NCBI RefSeq assembly: GCF_900101815.1
Contig: NZ_FNAO01000007.1
Coordinates: 248,001-312,000, forward strand
Direction of reading: 5' to 3'
Length of the DNA stretch: 64,000 nt
DNA from: Pricia antarctica
GTDB taxonomy: Bacteria > Bacteroidota > Bacteroidia > Flavobacteriales > Flavobacteriaceae
Shown: positions 19,012-26,891 of the stretch, one piece after another
Position numbering within the stretch: the first letter of the stretch is position 1
Layout: each line of letters opens with the position of its first letter
Position numbers and translations under genes: made by a program
The notes under the pieces: generated by a model
What the model was told of the DNA's origin: nothing
The model's input: only the letters and a program-made list of their open reading frames with translations
The model's database searches: none

Positions 19012-20067
19012 TTAGATATTTTTCGCCAGCCAGTCCCCAACTTCGCTGGTTCTGTACGATTTTCCGTCTTCGGCCAGGTCTTCGGTGACGATACCTTCCG
19101 CAAGCGATTTGTTCACCACACGGCGAATATCCTCGGCTTCCAGTTTCAGGTCGAAATCCTCAAAAAGCATCGCGGCGGATAGTACGGTGGCCAACGGATT
19201 TGCGATATCTTTCCCGGCAGCTTGCGGATAGGAACCATGGATCGGCTCGTAAAGAGACACTTTGCTTCCTACCGAAGCAGAGGGCATCAAACCCATAGAT
19301 CCCGAAATTACGGAGGCTTCATCTGTCAAAATATCCCCAAAAAGGTTTTCGGTAATAATGACATCATAGCCTTTGGGCCATTGCACCAAGCGCATGGCCG
19401 TGGCATCGACAAATTCATAGGACACTTCGACTTCGGGATACTCCTTCTCCATCGCCTGCACGGTTTCACGCCAAAGTCGGGAAGACTCCAAAACATTGGC
19501 CTTATCGACACAACACAATCTCTTGGACCGTGTCATCGCCATTTCAAATCCCTTTTTCGCCAAACGCTGGATTTCGCCTCGCGTATAGGTCATGGTGTCA
19601 AAGGCCGTATTACCATCGTCTTTGCGACCGCGCTCGCCAAAATATATCCCTCCCGTCAATTCGCGTAGGATAATCAAGTCGGTACCTTCGATACGCTCCC
19701 GCTTTAAAGGGGATTTGTCGATTAGGGATGGAAATGTAAAAGTCGGACGCACATTGGCGAACAATCCCAATTTCTGGCGCATCTTTAGCAAGCCCTGTTC
19801 CGGCCGTACTTTGGCGGAAGGGTCATTGTCGAACCTTGGATGTCCGATAGCTCCGAAAAGCACCGCATCTGCATTTGCACAAATTTCATGGGTTTCATCG
19901 GGGTAGGGTTCACCCACCGCATCGATGGCAGCGGCACCGGTCAAGGCGGGCTTCCATGTAATTTCGTGTTTGTATTTATTGGCGATGGCATCACAAACTT
20001 TTACAGCTTGATCGATTACTTCCGGGCCGATACCGTCTCCGGCGAGTAGGGCAATGTTTAGTTTCAT
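19012..20067 (-). CDS. leuB: 3-isopropylmalate dehydrogenase
   Basis: 351 residues from ATG 20067 (MKLNIALLAGDGIGPEV); a TTG start at 20088 would lie in the upstream palindrome and is unlikely. Motifs: FGAIGHPRFD, RELTGGIYFGERG, VDKANVLESSRLWR, and ITENLFGDILTDEASVISGS with the metal-binding Asp residues, then EPIHGSYPQAAGKDIANP. It oxidises and decarboxylates 3-isopropylmalate with NAD in leucine synthesis. It is the last gene of leuC-D-A-B, separated from leuA by a palindromic repeat. Confidence 0.96.
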   Translation of the reverse strand: MKLNIALLAGDGIGPEVIDQAVKVCDAIANKYKHEITWKPALTGAAAIDAVGEPYPDETHEICANADAVLFGAIGHPRFDNDPSAKVRPEQGLLKMRQKLGLFANVRPTFTFPSLIDKSPLKRERIEGTDLIILRELTGGIYFGERGRKDDGNTAFDTMTYTRGEIQRLAKKGFEMAMTRSKRLCCVDKANVLESSRLWRETVQAMEKEYPEVEVSYEFVDATAMRLVQWPKGYDVIITENLFGDILTDEASVISGSMGLMPSASVGSKVSLYEPIHGSYPQAAGKDIANPLATVLSAAMLFEDFDLKLEAEDIRRVVNKSLAEGIVTEDLAEDGKSYRTSEVGDWLAKNI

Positions 20068-20087
20068 AAGGGTTTTATTAATGTACA

Positions 20088-20223
20088 ATTGCGAGCGTAG
20101 CGCGGCAATCTTTATAACTTTTTCTGTGTTTTATTACGGGCACATCATTTGATTAGTGTTCTCAGCAAATTTCAACGGATTGCCGCGTCGATGATTTTCA
20201 CGGAAAATCATCTCCTCGCAATT
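20088..20223. repeat. Large palindromic repeat, copy 2, in the leuA-leuB spacer
   Basis: ATTGCGAG and CTCGCAAT form the outer arms, CGCGGCAATC (20101-20110) pairs perfectly with GATTGCCGCG (20178-20187), and GATGATTTTC / GAAAATCATC (20190-20212) is a perfect 10-bp stem with a 3-base loop. Same family as 16978-17116. It fills almost the whole spacer, so the leuA-leuB mRNA should carry a strong structure there. Confidence 0.8.
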
Positions 20224-20230
20224 CTTGTTC

Positions 20231-21742
20231 CTAAATAATATTCAACATTTTCTCCGTCGCTTTGATCGCCGAAACGGTCTGGTCAGAATCTAGTCCTCTG
20301 GAAGTAAATTCTCTGCCATCGGTTTCCCAAGTGATGATGGTTTCGCAAAGGGCATCGGAATTACTGCCGGGGGGAATGCGCACGGCATAATCGACAAGAT
20401 TGGGCAGCTTCTTTTTTCTGGACTGATATATTTTCCGCAAGGCATTCATAACAGCGTCGTACTGGCCGTCGCCGGAGGCAATCTCTTCAAAGATTTTTCC
20501 GTCGATTTCCAATGAAAGGGTAGCGGAAGGGCGCAGTCCTTTGGAATGGGTAAGTACATACGATTTCACGAAAACCTTTTGTAGATAATCGGTATTGAGA
20601 ACGTCAGAGATGATATAGGGTAGGTCATCTTTGGTGACCCGCTCTTTTTTATCGCCGAGTTCGATGATACGTGCGGTTACTTTTTTAAGTTCCTCGTCGT
20701 TCAGCGTCAGGCCAAGTTCTTGAAGATTTTTTTGGATGTTGGCTTTTCCCGACATTTTACCTAGCGCATATTTGCGTTTCCGGCCAAAACGTTCGGGCAT
20801 TAAATCGCTAAAATAAAGATTGTTTTTGTTATCCCCATCCGCATGTATTCCAGCGGTTTGGGTGAATACGCTATCACCAACAATAGGTTTGTTGGATGGG
20901 ATGCCGATACCAGAAAACGCGGAGACCAATTTGCTCACTTTGAATAAAGCGGATTCGTTGACGCCAATCTCGACCTCGGGCAGAAAATCGTTGATGACCG
21001 CAATCGCACTGGCCATGGGCGCGTTCCCCGCCCGTTCGCCCATACCGTTAACGGTCAAATGCAGACCGTGGCAACCAGCCTTCACGGCTTCCATAACATT
21101 GGCTACGCCCAGATCATAATCGTTATGCCCATGAAAATCGAAATGGATATCGGGATAACGTTCAATGATTTCAGCAAGAAAGTCATAGGTTTCCGTATGC
21201 GTGAGTATGCCCAGGGTATCGGGAAGTAAAATACGCTTTACGGGCTGGGTGGACAGGAAATCTAAAAATTGAAAAACATAGTCCTTGGAGTTTCGCATGC
21301 CGTTGCTCCAATCCTCTAAATAAATATTATTGTTGAACCCCTTTTTTTCTGCGGATGCGAAAACTTCGGCAATTTCACTGAAATGCTGCTCCGGGCTCTT
21401 TTTGAGCTGGTATTTTAAATGGTTGAGAGAGCCTTTTGTTAAGAGGTTTTGGGTCTTTGCACCCGCTTGCTCCATCCATTTTAAGGACACACCGCCATCG
21501 ACGAAGGTCAAGACTTCGACCTTATCCAAATAGTTTTTGGATGCCGCCCATTGCGTAATCTGTTTTACCGATTCCAGTTCTCCGTCGGAAACCCGCGCGG
21601 AGGCTACTTCGATACGATCTACCTTCAGTTCGTCAAGCAAAAGCTTGGCCAAGGTCAATTTCTCCGAAACGGAAAAGGATACTCCCGAGGTCTGTTCGCC
21701 GTCGCGGAGCGTGGTATCCATGATTTCTATCCTTCTCTTCAT
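20231..21742 (-). CDS. leuA: 2-isopropylmalate synthase family protein (LeuA-like)
   Basis: 503 residues from ATG 21742, one base after the leuD stop codon. The HMGL-like domain starts with IMDTTLRDGEQTSGVSFS; FDFHGHNDYDLGVANVMEA carries the HxH-type metal ligands, and TVNGMGERAGNAP follows. A C-terminal LeuA dimer/allosteric domain (about 360-503) is present. Position in a leuCDAB operon argues for isopropylmalate synthase; citramalate synthase is a close relative that cannot be ruled out by motif reading alone. Confidence 0.9.
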   Translation of the reverse strand: MKRRIEIMDTTLRDGEQTSGVSFSVSEKLTLAKLLLDELKVDRIEVASARVSDGELESVKQITQWAASKNYLDKVEVLTFVDGGVSLKWMEQAGAKTQNLLTKGSLNHLKYQLKKSPEQHFSEIAEVFASAEKKGFNNNIYLEDWSNGMRNSKDYVFQFLDFLSTQPVKRILLPDTLGILTHTETYDFLAEIIERYPDIHFDFHGHNDYDLGVANVMEAVKAGCHGLHLTVNGMGERAGNAPMASAIAVINDFLPEVEIGVNESALFKVSKLVSAFSGIGIPSNKPIVGDSVFTQTAGIHADGDNKNNLYFSDLMPERFGRKRKYALGKMSGKANIQKNLQELGLTLNDEELKKVTARIIELGDKKERVTKDDLPYIISDVLNTDYLQKVFVKSYVLTHSKGLRPSATLSLEIDGKIFEEIASGDGQYDAVMNALRKIYQSRKKKLPNLVDYAVRIPPGSNSDALCETIITWETDGREFTSRGLDSDQTVSAIKATEKMLNII

Positions 21743-21743
21743 C

Positions 21744-22340
21744 TTACAATGGCCTATCTCCAGCAAATTCCCGGATCTGTTCTTTGATATTCAACAGATA
21801 GTCGATATCGTCAAACCCATTGAGCATATTCGCTTTTTTGTAGGCGTTGATGTCAAAACTTTCTTGGTCTTGGGTAGCCTTGATGGAAATGGTCTGCTCA
21901 GGAAGGTTGACCTCTAAAAGCGTATTCGGATCCGCTTCGATGGCCCTGAAAATCTTGTCAAGAAATTCGGGACTCACCTGTACCGGCAGCACGCCGATAT
22001 TCAGGCAATTGTTGCGAAAGATATCCGCAAAAAAGCTGGATACCACACATCGGAATCCGTAGTCATAGACCGCCCAAGCCGCATGTTCGCGAGAAGATCC
22101 GGAACCAAAATTCTTACCGCCGACCAAAATCCGGCCGCTATACATGGGATTGTTCAGTACAAAATCTTTTTTCTCGGAGTGATCGTTATTGTACCGCCAA
22201 TCGCGAAAAAGATTATCGCCGAAGCCCTTCCGCTCCGTTGCCTTCAAAAAGCGTGCGGGTATGATTTGATCCGTGTCCACATTCTCTATCGGAAGCGGTA
22301 CTGCGGATGATGTTAGTATGTTGAATTTATCGTATGCCAT
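21744..22340 (-). CDS. leuD: 3-isopropylmalate dehydratase small subunit
   Basis: 198 residues, usual length. VDTDQIIPARFLK near the start and GKNFGSGSSREHAAWA in the middle are the swivelling-domain signatures. With LeuC it isomerises 2- to 3-isopropylmalate. It is coupled to leuA (one-base gap). Upstream it is separated from leuC by a broken four-helix-bundle gene and GCG-rich short repeats. Confidence 0.96.
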   Translation of the reverse strand: MAYDKFNILTSSAVPLPIENVDTDQIIPARFLKATERKGFGDNLFRDWRYNNDHSEKKDFVLNNPMYSGRILVGGKNFGSGSSREHAAWAVYDYGFRCVVSSFFADIFRNNCLNIGVLPVQVSPEFLDKIFRAIEADPNTLLEVNLPEQTISIKATQDQESFDINAYKKANMLNGFDDIDYLLNIKEQIREFAGDRPL

Positions 22341-22392
22341 TTTTTTGAGCTTTGCGCATCGCGCTTATCGCAATACGCTGATTACTTATTAT

Positions 22393-22740
22393 TTATAATT
22401 TTCGAATTAGGTTATTCAAGCTGCGTTTGACCCTATTGACATCATTTTTTAGCAAAATGAAATCTGGCTCTGCCAAGTATCTCAAATCTTTGGCAAGAAT
22501 AGTAAAATATTCAAGTTCGCTTGCTGACCCCTGTGAAATGATTAAGAAACGCTTGAATTCTGCATCCGAATCTCTTCCGCAACCTTCTGCAATGTTGGAA
22601 GGTATGGAGTACGCCGCCCGACGCATTTGACTTGTAATACCGTATAACTCTTATTTAGGAAATTTCTTAGATAATTTATACATATCAAGGGAAACTTGAT
22701 GATCAAGTTCCCAAACTTTGTATTTTTTGAAATCTCGCAT
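22393..22740 (-). pseudogene. Four-helix-bundle protein (23S rRNA IVP-like) with one in-frame stop
   Basis: From ATG 22740 the frame reads MRDFKKYKVWELDHQVSLDM, then YKLSKKFPK, a TAA at 22651-22653, and continues in the same frame as ELYGITSQMRRAAYSIPSNI with AEGCGRDSDAEFKRFL and ends at 22393. Joined, this is a full 115-residue member of the small four-helix-bundle family first named from 23S rRNA intervening sequences, with the usual order (VWxxxH..., FPKEELYGLTSQMRRA). The stop replaces what is normally Glu, so a single GAA to TAA change would explain it. It sits between leuC and leuD on the operon strand. A 77-residue product could still start at ATG 22626. Confidence 0.8.
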
Positions 22741-22763
22741 GACTTTAATTTTAAGCTTTTTAG

Positions 22764-22797
22764 AGCGTATGGCGTAAAGCGTTTAGCGCTAAGCGGT
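22764..22797. repeat. Degenerate GCG-type short repeats at the leuC stop
   Basis: GAGCGTATGGCGTAAAGCG and following GCGCTAAGCG form a run of near 7-8-base GCG-starting units that overlaps the leuC stop codon (22789-22791). Similar GCG runs occur near 22352-22378 and 43457-43540. Function unknown. Confidence 0.4.
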
Positions 22798-24204
22798 TTC
22801 CGCCTCCATCAGCTCCCGAGGATCTGTCACCTTACCGGTAACCGCAGCCGCAGCCGCAACCAGCGGACTCGCCAAAAGCGTCCGTGACCCAGGTCCTTGT
22901 CTTCCCTCAAAGTTTCGGTTCGAGGTACTGACCGCATATTTGCCGGCGGGCACTTTGTCATCGTTCATGGCCAAGCAGGCGGAGCATCCAGGTTCTCGGA
23001 GTTCAAAACCGGCTTCCTCGAGAATAGCCAACAAACCTTCCTCTTTTATGGCTTTTTCGACTTTATGGGAACCGGGTACCAGCCATGCGGTCACGTTGTC
23101 CGCTTTTTTTCTTCCTTTTACCAACGAGGTAAACAGTCTAAAATCTTCGATACGCCCATTGGTACAGCTTCCGAGGAAAACAAAATCGATAGGTTTTCCC
23201 ATCATGGGATCGCCCTCGCTGAAATTCATATATTTCAAGGACTTGTGATACGTGGCCGCCCCACTATCCTTGGCATCCGCTAGGGGAATACCATGGGAAA
23301 TTCCGATGCCCATCCCCGGGTTGGTACCGTAAGTAATCATCGGTTCGATATTCGCGGCGTCGAAAGTGATTTCTTTGTCAAATTGCGCATCGGCATCCGT
23401 GGAGAGCGTTTTCCAATAGTCCATCGCAGTATCCCAAGCGGCTCCGGTAGGCGTGAATTCCCTTCCTTTTACATATTCGAAGGTTTTTTCATCGGGCGCG
23501 ATCATGCCGCCACGGGCACCCATTTCAATACTGAGGTTACAGACGGTCATACGCCCTTCCATTGTCATATCGCGGAAAACTTGTCCCGCATATTCCACAA
23601 AATAACCGGTGGCTCCGGAAGTGGACAATTGTGAAATGATATACAGGGCGACATCCTTGGAGGTCACCCCGAAATTTAGTTTGCCTTCAACGTTGATACG
23701 CATGCTCTTGGGCTTGGTCTGCATAATACATTGCGTGGCCAGCACCATTTCGACTTCTGAAGTGCCGATGCCAAAGGCAATCGCACCGAAAGCCCCATGG
23801 GTAGAGGTGTGGGAATCACCGCAAACAATGGTGGCCCCAGGTTGCGTAATACCGTATTCCGGCCCTACCACGTGAACGATACCGTTCTTTTCATGGCCAA
23901 GACCCCAATAGGATATTCCAAATTCATTGGAGTTTTCCTCCAACATCCGCAACTGATTGGCCGAAAGCGGATCTTCGACCGGTAGATGTTGATTGATCGT
24001 CGGGGTATTGTGATCGGCGGTGGCAAATGTTTTTTCAGGGTACATGACCTCGATATCCCGGTTCTTAATGCCCAAAAAGGCAACGGGACTGGTCACTTCA
24101 TGCACCATATGGCGGTCGATAAAAAGTACGTCGGGACCGTTTTCGATGTGTTGCACCACATGCGAATCCCATACTTTATCGAACAATGTTTTTTTGTCGT
24201 TCAT
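22789..24204 (-). CDS. leuC: 3-isopropylmalate dehydratase large subunit
   Basis: 471 residues. Aconitase-type signatures: [21 protein letters not shown] and the 4Fe-4S cysteines in [13 protein letters not shown] and [11 protein letters not shown]. First gene of the leucine operon leuC-D-A-B, preceded by a matching -7 promoter box. The last codons (AETA) and stop lie in a GCG-rich short repeat, so the C-terminal residues may vary between strains. Confidence 0.96.
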   Translation of the reverse strand: MNDKKTLFDKVWDSHVVQHIENGPDVLFIDRHMVHEVTSPVAFLGIKNRDIEVMYPEKTFATADHNTPTINQHLPVEDPLSANQLRMLEENSNEFGISYWGLGHEKNGIVHVVGPEYGITQPGATIVCGDSHTSTHGAFGAIAFGIGTSEVEMVLATQCIMQTKPKSMRINVEGKLNFGVTSKDVALYIISQLSTSGATGYFVEYAGQVFRDMTMEGRMTVCNLSIEMGARGGMIAPDEKTFEYVKGREFTPTGAAWDTAMDYWKTLSTDADAQFDKEITFDAANIEPMITYGTNPGMGIGISHGIPLADAKDSGAATYHKSLKYMNFSEGDPMMGKPIDFVFLGSCTNGRIEDFRLFTSLVKGRKKADNVTAWLVPGSHKVEKAIKEEGLLAILEEAGFELREPGCSACLAMNDDKVPAGKYAVSTSNRNFEGRQGPGSRTLLASPLVAAAAAVTGKVTDPRELMEAETA

Positions 24205-24225
24205 AGTATTTGCTTTCTAAGCATG

Positions 24226-24233
24226 CAAATTTA
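24226..24233 (-). promoter_or_regulatory. -7 promoter box (TAAATTTG) for the leu operon
   Basis: Read on the minus strand, TAAATTTG matches TAnnTTTG perfectly and ends 21 bases before the leuC ATG. No convincing -33 TTG. Confidence 0.5.
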
Positions 24234-24371
24234 ACGAAAGTAAGTCTTTCAGGAAATTATTGGGGATGGAAATTACGACGTTCAAGATACCTGGGTGCTA
24301 CCCAAAACTCCTAAAGCCAAATGTATTTGCTTCCTTTGCCACTAGTGTAAACCGTATGGGTATTGGCCTTT

Positions 24372-26255
24372 TTAAGATATAGATGGCTCAAGGCAGCGAT
24401 AGAACACCCGAAACGGCAATACATTGGCCGACCGCACCCGCAGACTGATCAACAGTTCTTTTTTGAGATGCTCCCAATCCGCTTCCATATAATCGATTTC
24501 GGCATTTTTGGTGATATGGATGTCCGTAGTGGGGGTGTAGCCAACGCCTTGTTCCTGAGAAACCATCACCCCTTTTTCGATGCTTACTTTGGTGATGCTG
24601 CTTTTGTAAATGCTGAAGCAGAGTTGTATGATGTCCTGACGGGTAACGACCCTGCCTTTGGTTAATACATGCTCACGGTAGGCGTAAATTTTATCACTGG
24701 GGGAAGGCTCGTCCCGACCGCCCAAGGTGCCGGTGACCAAGGTGAGCGAATCCGGCTGAAAGGCAGTTCCTGTTTTTGCGTTCAATTTTACATACGGATT
24801 GATTTTATTGGCCTTTTCACCTGCAGTCGTCCAATATTCCGTATAAATATTCTGGTCCCTGTTCTTTTGAATACTGTTCCGTTTAATGATCAAATAGGGA
24901 ATTTTATATTTGTTATAATTACGCTGCTCGATTTTTTGTTCGATACGCGATACTATTTTTTTAAGACTTCTCAGATGGTCATCGATATATTGATCGCCCA
25001 TGGTCGTAAAGGCCACACTATCTTCTTTTAAAAGGTCTAGCGTGTAGTTCAAAAGTTCAGAAGCATCGCGCTCGTCGAATCGAGAAACGCCCCCAAACCG
25101 CAGATACGCATTGGGGTGTTCATGATCTTTAGGTCCCCGGTTCTGCATAAAATAGGTGTTGCCGGTATCGCCGCTAATTTCTTGGATGTCAAAAAAGAAA
25201 TCCCCGTTCACTGCCAAGGGTAGAATATTAAAAAAGGGTTGTAAGCGTTTGTTCACCGATTGTGACTTTTTATTAAGTACCGGAAAACAGTTGATATGAC
25301 ACCGCAGATTTTCGAGCATGGATGTGGAAACCACAGTAGAAAATTCAATTTTTATCCATAAAAGGGGCTCGTCGAATTCCTGCAAATGTGGGTTAGAAAT
25401 AAATTCTGAAAATGCATCCGGATAATTTCTCAGGTTTTTCTTGATTTCCAAAGAATCATCCACGGTATAAAAATGATCTTCGTAAAATTCCTTTACATAA
25501 GTTTCGTAAAATCGGATTTTGCTTTGGATGGATTCGTTGATATAGCCGCTAAAGTCGTCCTTGACCTCCATCTGTTCGTTATAGCCTTTTACCATATCCA
25601 AGGCTTCGCCGTTCAGCGACCAATGGGCCATACCGATATGGTGTGCCAACAGTTCTTTTTGGGAAAAATTAAGGAGGTCGAAATAGCAAAGCAGTTGTTC
25701 GATGCTGTTAACGTCCTCGCCCGGGCGAATGCCCAAATACATACAGTTGGCCTCCGGGTTGGCCTTAAAATCTCCTTTGGCTAAAAAAGGAAGGTTTCTT
25801 TGGTGCTGATGTCTCAATAATTTATCCGGATACGCGATATACCGAAGTTCACAATTATTCAGGGTGAACTCGCCAGCGGGACAGAAAGCGTAATCCTCAA
25901 AAGCATCCTTTCCGTCGTCGGTAAAAATAGGCTTGCGTTTTCGGTGGTAGAACTGACTACGGGCGCTAATTTTTATATGCGATTCCATGGGAAGCGCATG
26001 CATCACCGCATGGGCCGGTTTTGCCGTTACCGAAATTTCCGGAGTCAACAGATCGACCAAGCGTTCCGTTATCTTCGTACGGCTGGTTTTGACCGTATCC
26101 GAAATGCGTTCGAACTCGTGCGCACAGGCATCAAAAAGGATGCCTACGATGGGGTCGAACGAAAACTCGATTTCCATCTCGTCAACGCCCCACACCTCCG
26201 CTGCCCGGCGTATCAATCTGTCTTTTATTTCGTCTTTGGTGAGGCTATCGTTCAT
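24372..26255 (-). CDS. tssF: Type VI secretion baseplate subunit TssF
   Basis: 627 residues. The N-terminal FDPIVGILFDACAHEFERIS and the conserved ERLVDLLTPE with PAHAVMHA are the start of the TssF/VasA (gp6-like) family, and the C-terminus has the VTRQDIIQLC-like segment and IHITKNAEID. With TssE, TssG and TssK it forms the baseplate wedge on which the contractile sheath assembles. It is the last gene of a minus-strand run, 61 bases after tssE. No sheath genes follow; the next gene downstream is leuC. Confidence 0.88.
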   Translation of the reverse strand: MNDSLTKDEIKDRLIRRAAEVWGVDEMEIEFSFDPIVGILFDACAHEFERISDTVKTSRTKITERLVDLLTPEISVTAKPAHAVMHALPMESHIKISARSQFYHRKRKPIFTDDGKDAFEDYAFCPAGEFTLNNCELRYIAYPDKLLRHQHQRNLPFLAKGDFKANPEANCMYLGIRPGEDVNSIEQLLCYFDLLNFSQKELLAHHIGMAHWSLNGEALDMVKGYNEQMEVKDDFSGYINESIQSKIRFYETYVKEFYEDHFYTVDDSLEIKKNLRNYPDAFSEFISNPHLQEFDEPLLWIKIEFSTVVSTSMLENLRCHINCFPVLNKKSQSVNKRLQPFFNILPLAVNGDFFFDIQEISGDTGNTYFMQNRGPKDHEHPNAYLRFGGVSRFDERDASELLNYTLDLLKEDSVAFTTMGDQYIDDHLRSLKKIVSRIEQKIEQRNYNKYKIPYLIIKRNSIQKNRDQNIYTEYWTTAGEKANKINPYVKLNAKTGTAFQPDSLTLVTGTLGGRDEPSPSDKIYAYREHVLTKGRVVTRQDIIQLCFSIYKSSITKVSIEKGVMVSQEQGVGYTPTTDIHITKNAEIDYMEADWEHLKKELLISLRVRSANVLPFRVFYRCLEPSIS

Positions 26256-26316
26256 GGTCGGGGATGTTATGTTTGAGGCAATTCGTTCAGTAGATCGGTA
26301 TAGGTGTGGTCTAGTA

Positions 26317-26748
26317 TTATTTATAGGATAAGGGTGCCAAATAGTAATCCCCTGTAAATCGGAAACTTTCGTCAGTTTTGATGATGATACCGGTTACGCT
26401 AATAAGCAGGTATTTTTTCAACCGTACTTTGTTGGAATTTTCTATTAGACTTTCCTTGAGTTCTATATTTAGCTCAATGTTCGTTAACCGTTTTTCATAG
26501 CGCTCAATTTGATCGGTAAGCGAATATTTGATGTGCTCTTTAAGTACGTTGGCATTTACGAGCAGGTCGAAATCGGTTTCCCAGATGGCACTGCCGAATT
26601 CGTCATCGAACGTATATTCCTCGAAATAGGTGGTGATGATAATGCTGATGAACTGGAATATGGAATCGCGCAAAGACATCTTCACCAGCGGTTTTTTTTC
26701 AAAGAAACGCTTAAAATTGAACGGGGCTTCGTAGTAGGGTTTTGCCAT
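26317..26748 (-). CDS. tssE: Type VI secretion baseplate subunit TssE (gp25-like)
   Basis: 143 residues, the normal size for gp25-family proteins. Recognisable parts are SLRDSIFQFISIIITTYFEE, then FDDEFGSAIWE, which holds the conserved EFG tripeptide of gp25/TssE, and a C-terminal beta-rich part (LLISVTGIIIKTD...FTGDYYLAP). It initiates sheath polymerisation in the baseplate. Preceded on the operon strand by a spacer full of short repeats. Confidence 0.88.
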   Translation of the reverse strand: MAKPYYEAPFNFKRFFEKKPLVKMSLRDSIFQFISIIITTYFEEYTFDDEFGSAIWETDFDLLVNANVLKEHIKYSLTDQIERYEKRLTNIELNIELKESLIENSNKVRLKKYLLISVTGIIIKTDESFRFTGDYYLAPLSYK

Positions 26749-26783
26749 GGGGGTTAAAATTTAAGCGCAAGTTCAAAAAGGGA

Positions 26784-26846
26784 GTTTATGAGTTTATTGG
26801 TTTATGAGTTTAGAAAAGGATTGTTCGGTCATCGGTCATCGGTCAT
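26784..26846. repeat. Octamer GTTTATNN array followed by heptamer CGGTCAT x3
   Basis: GTTTATGA, GTTTATTG, GTTTATGA, GTTTA at 26784-26812, then three perfect CGGTCAT copies at 26826-26846. They lie in the tssH-tssE spacer. The octamer unit is the same as at 8411-8446. Confidence 0.8.
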
Positions 26847-26891
26847 CGCCCATGGTCCAGCATCTAAAATGTAACGTCATATATCTAAAAT

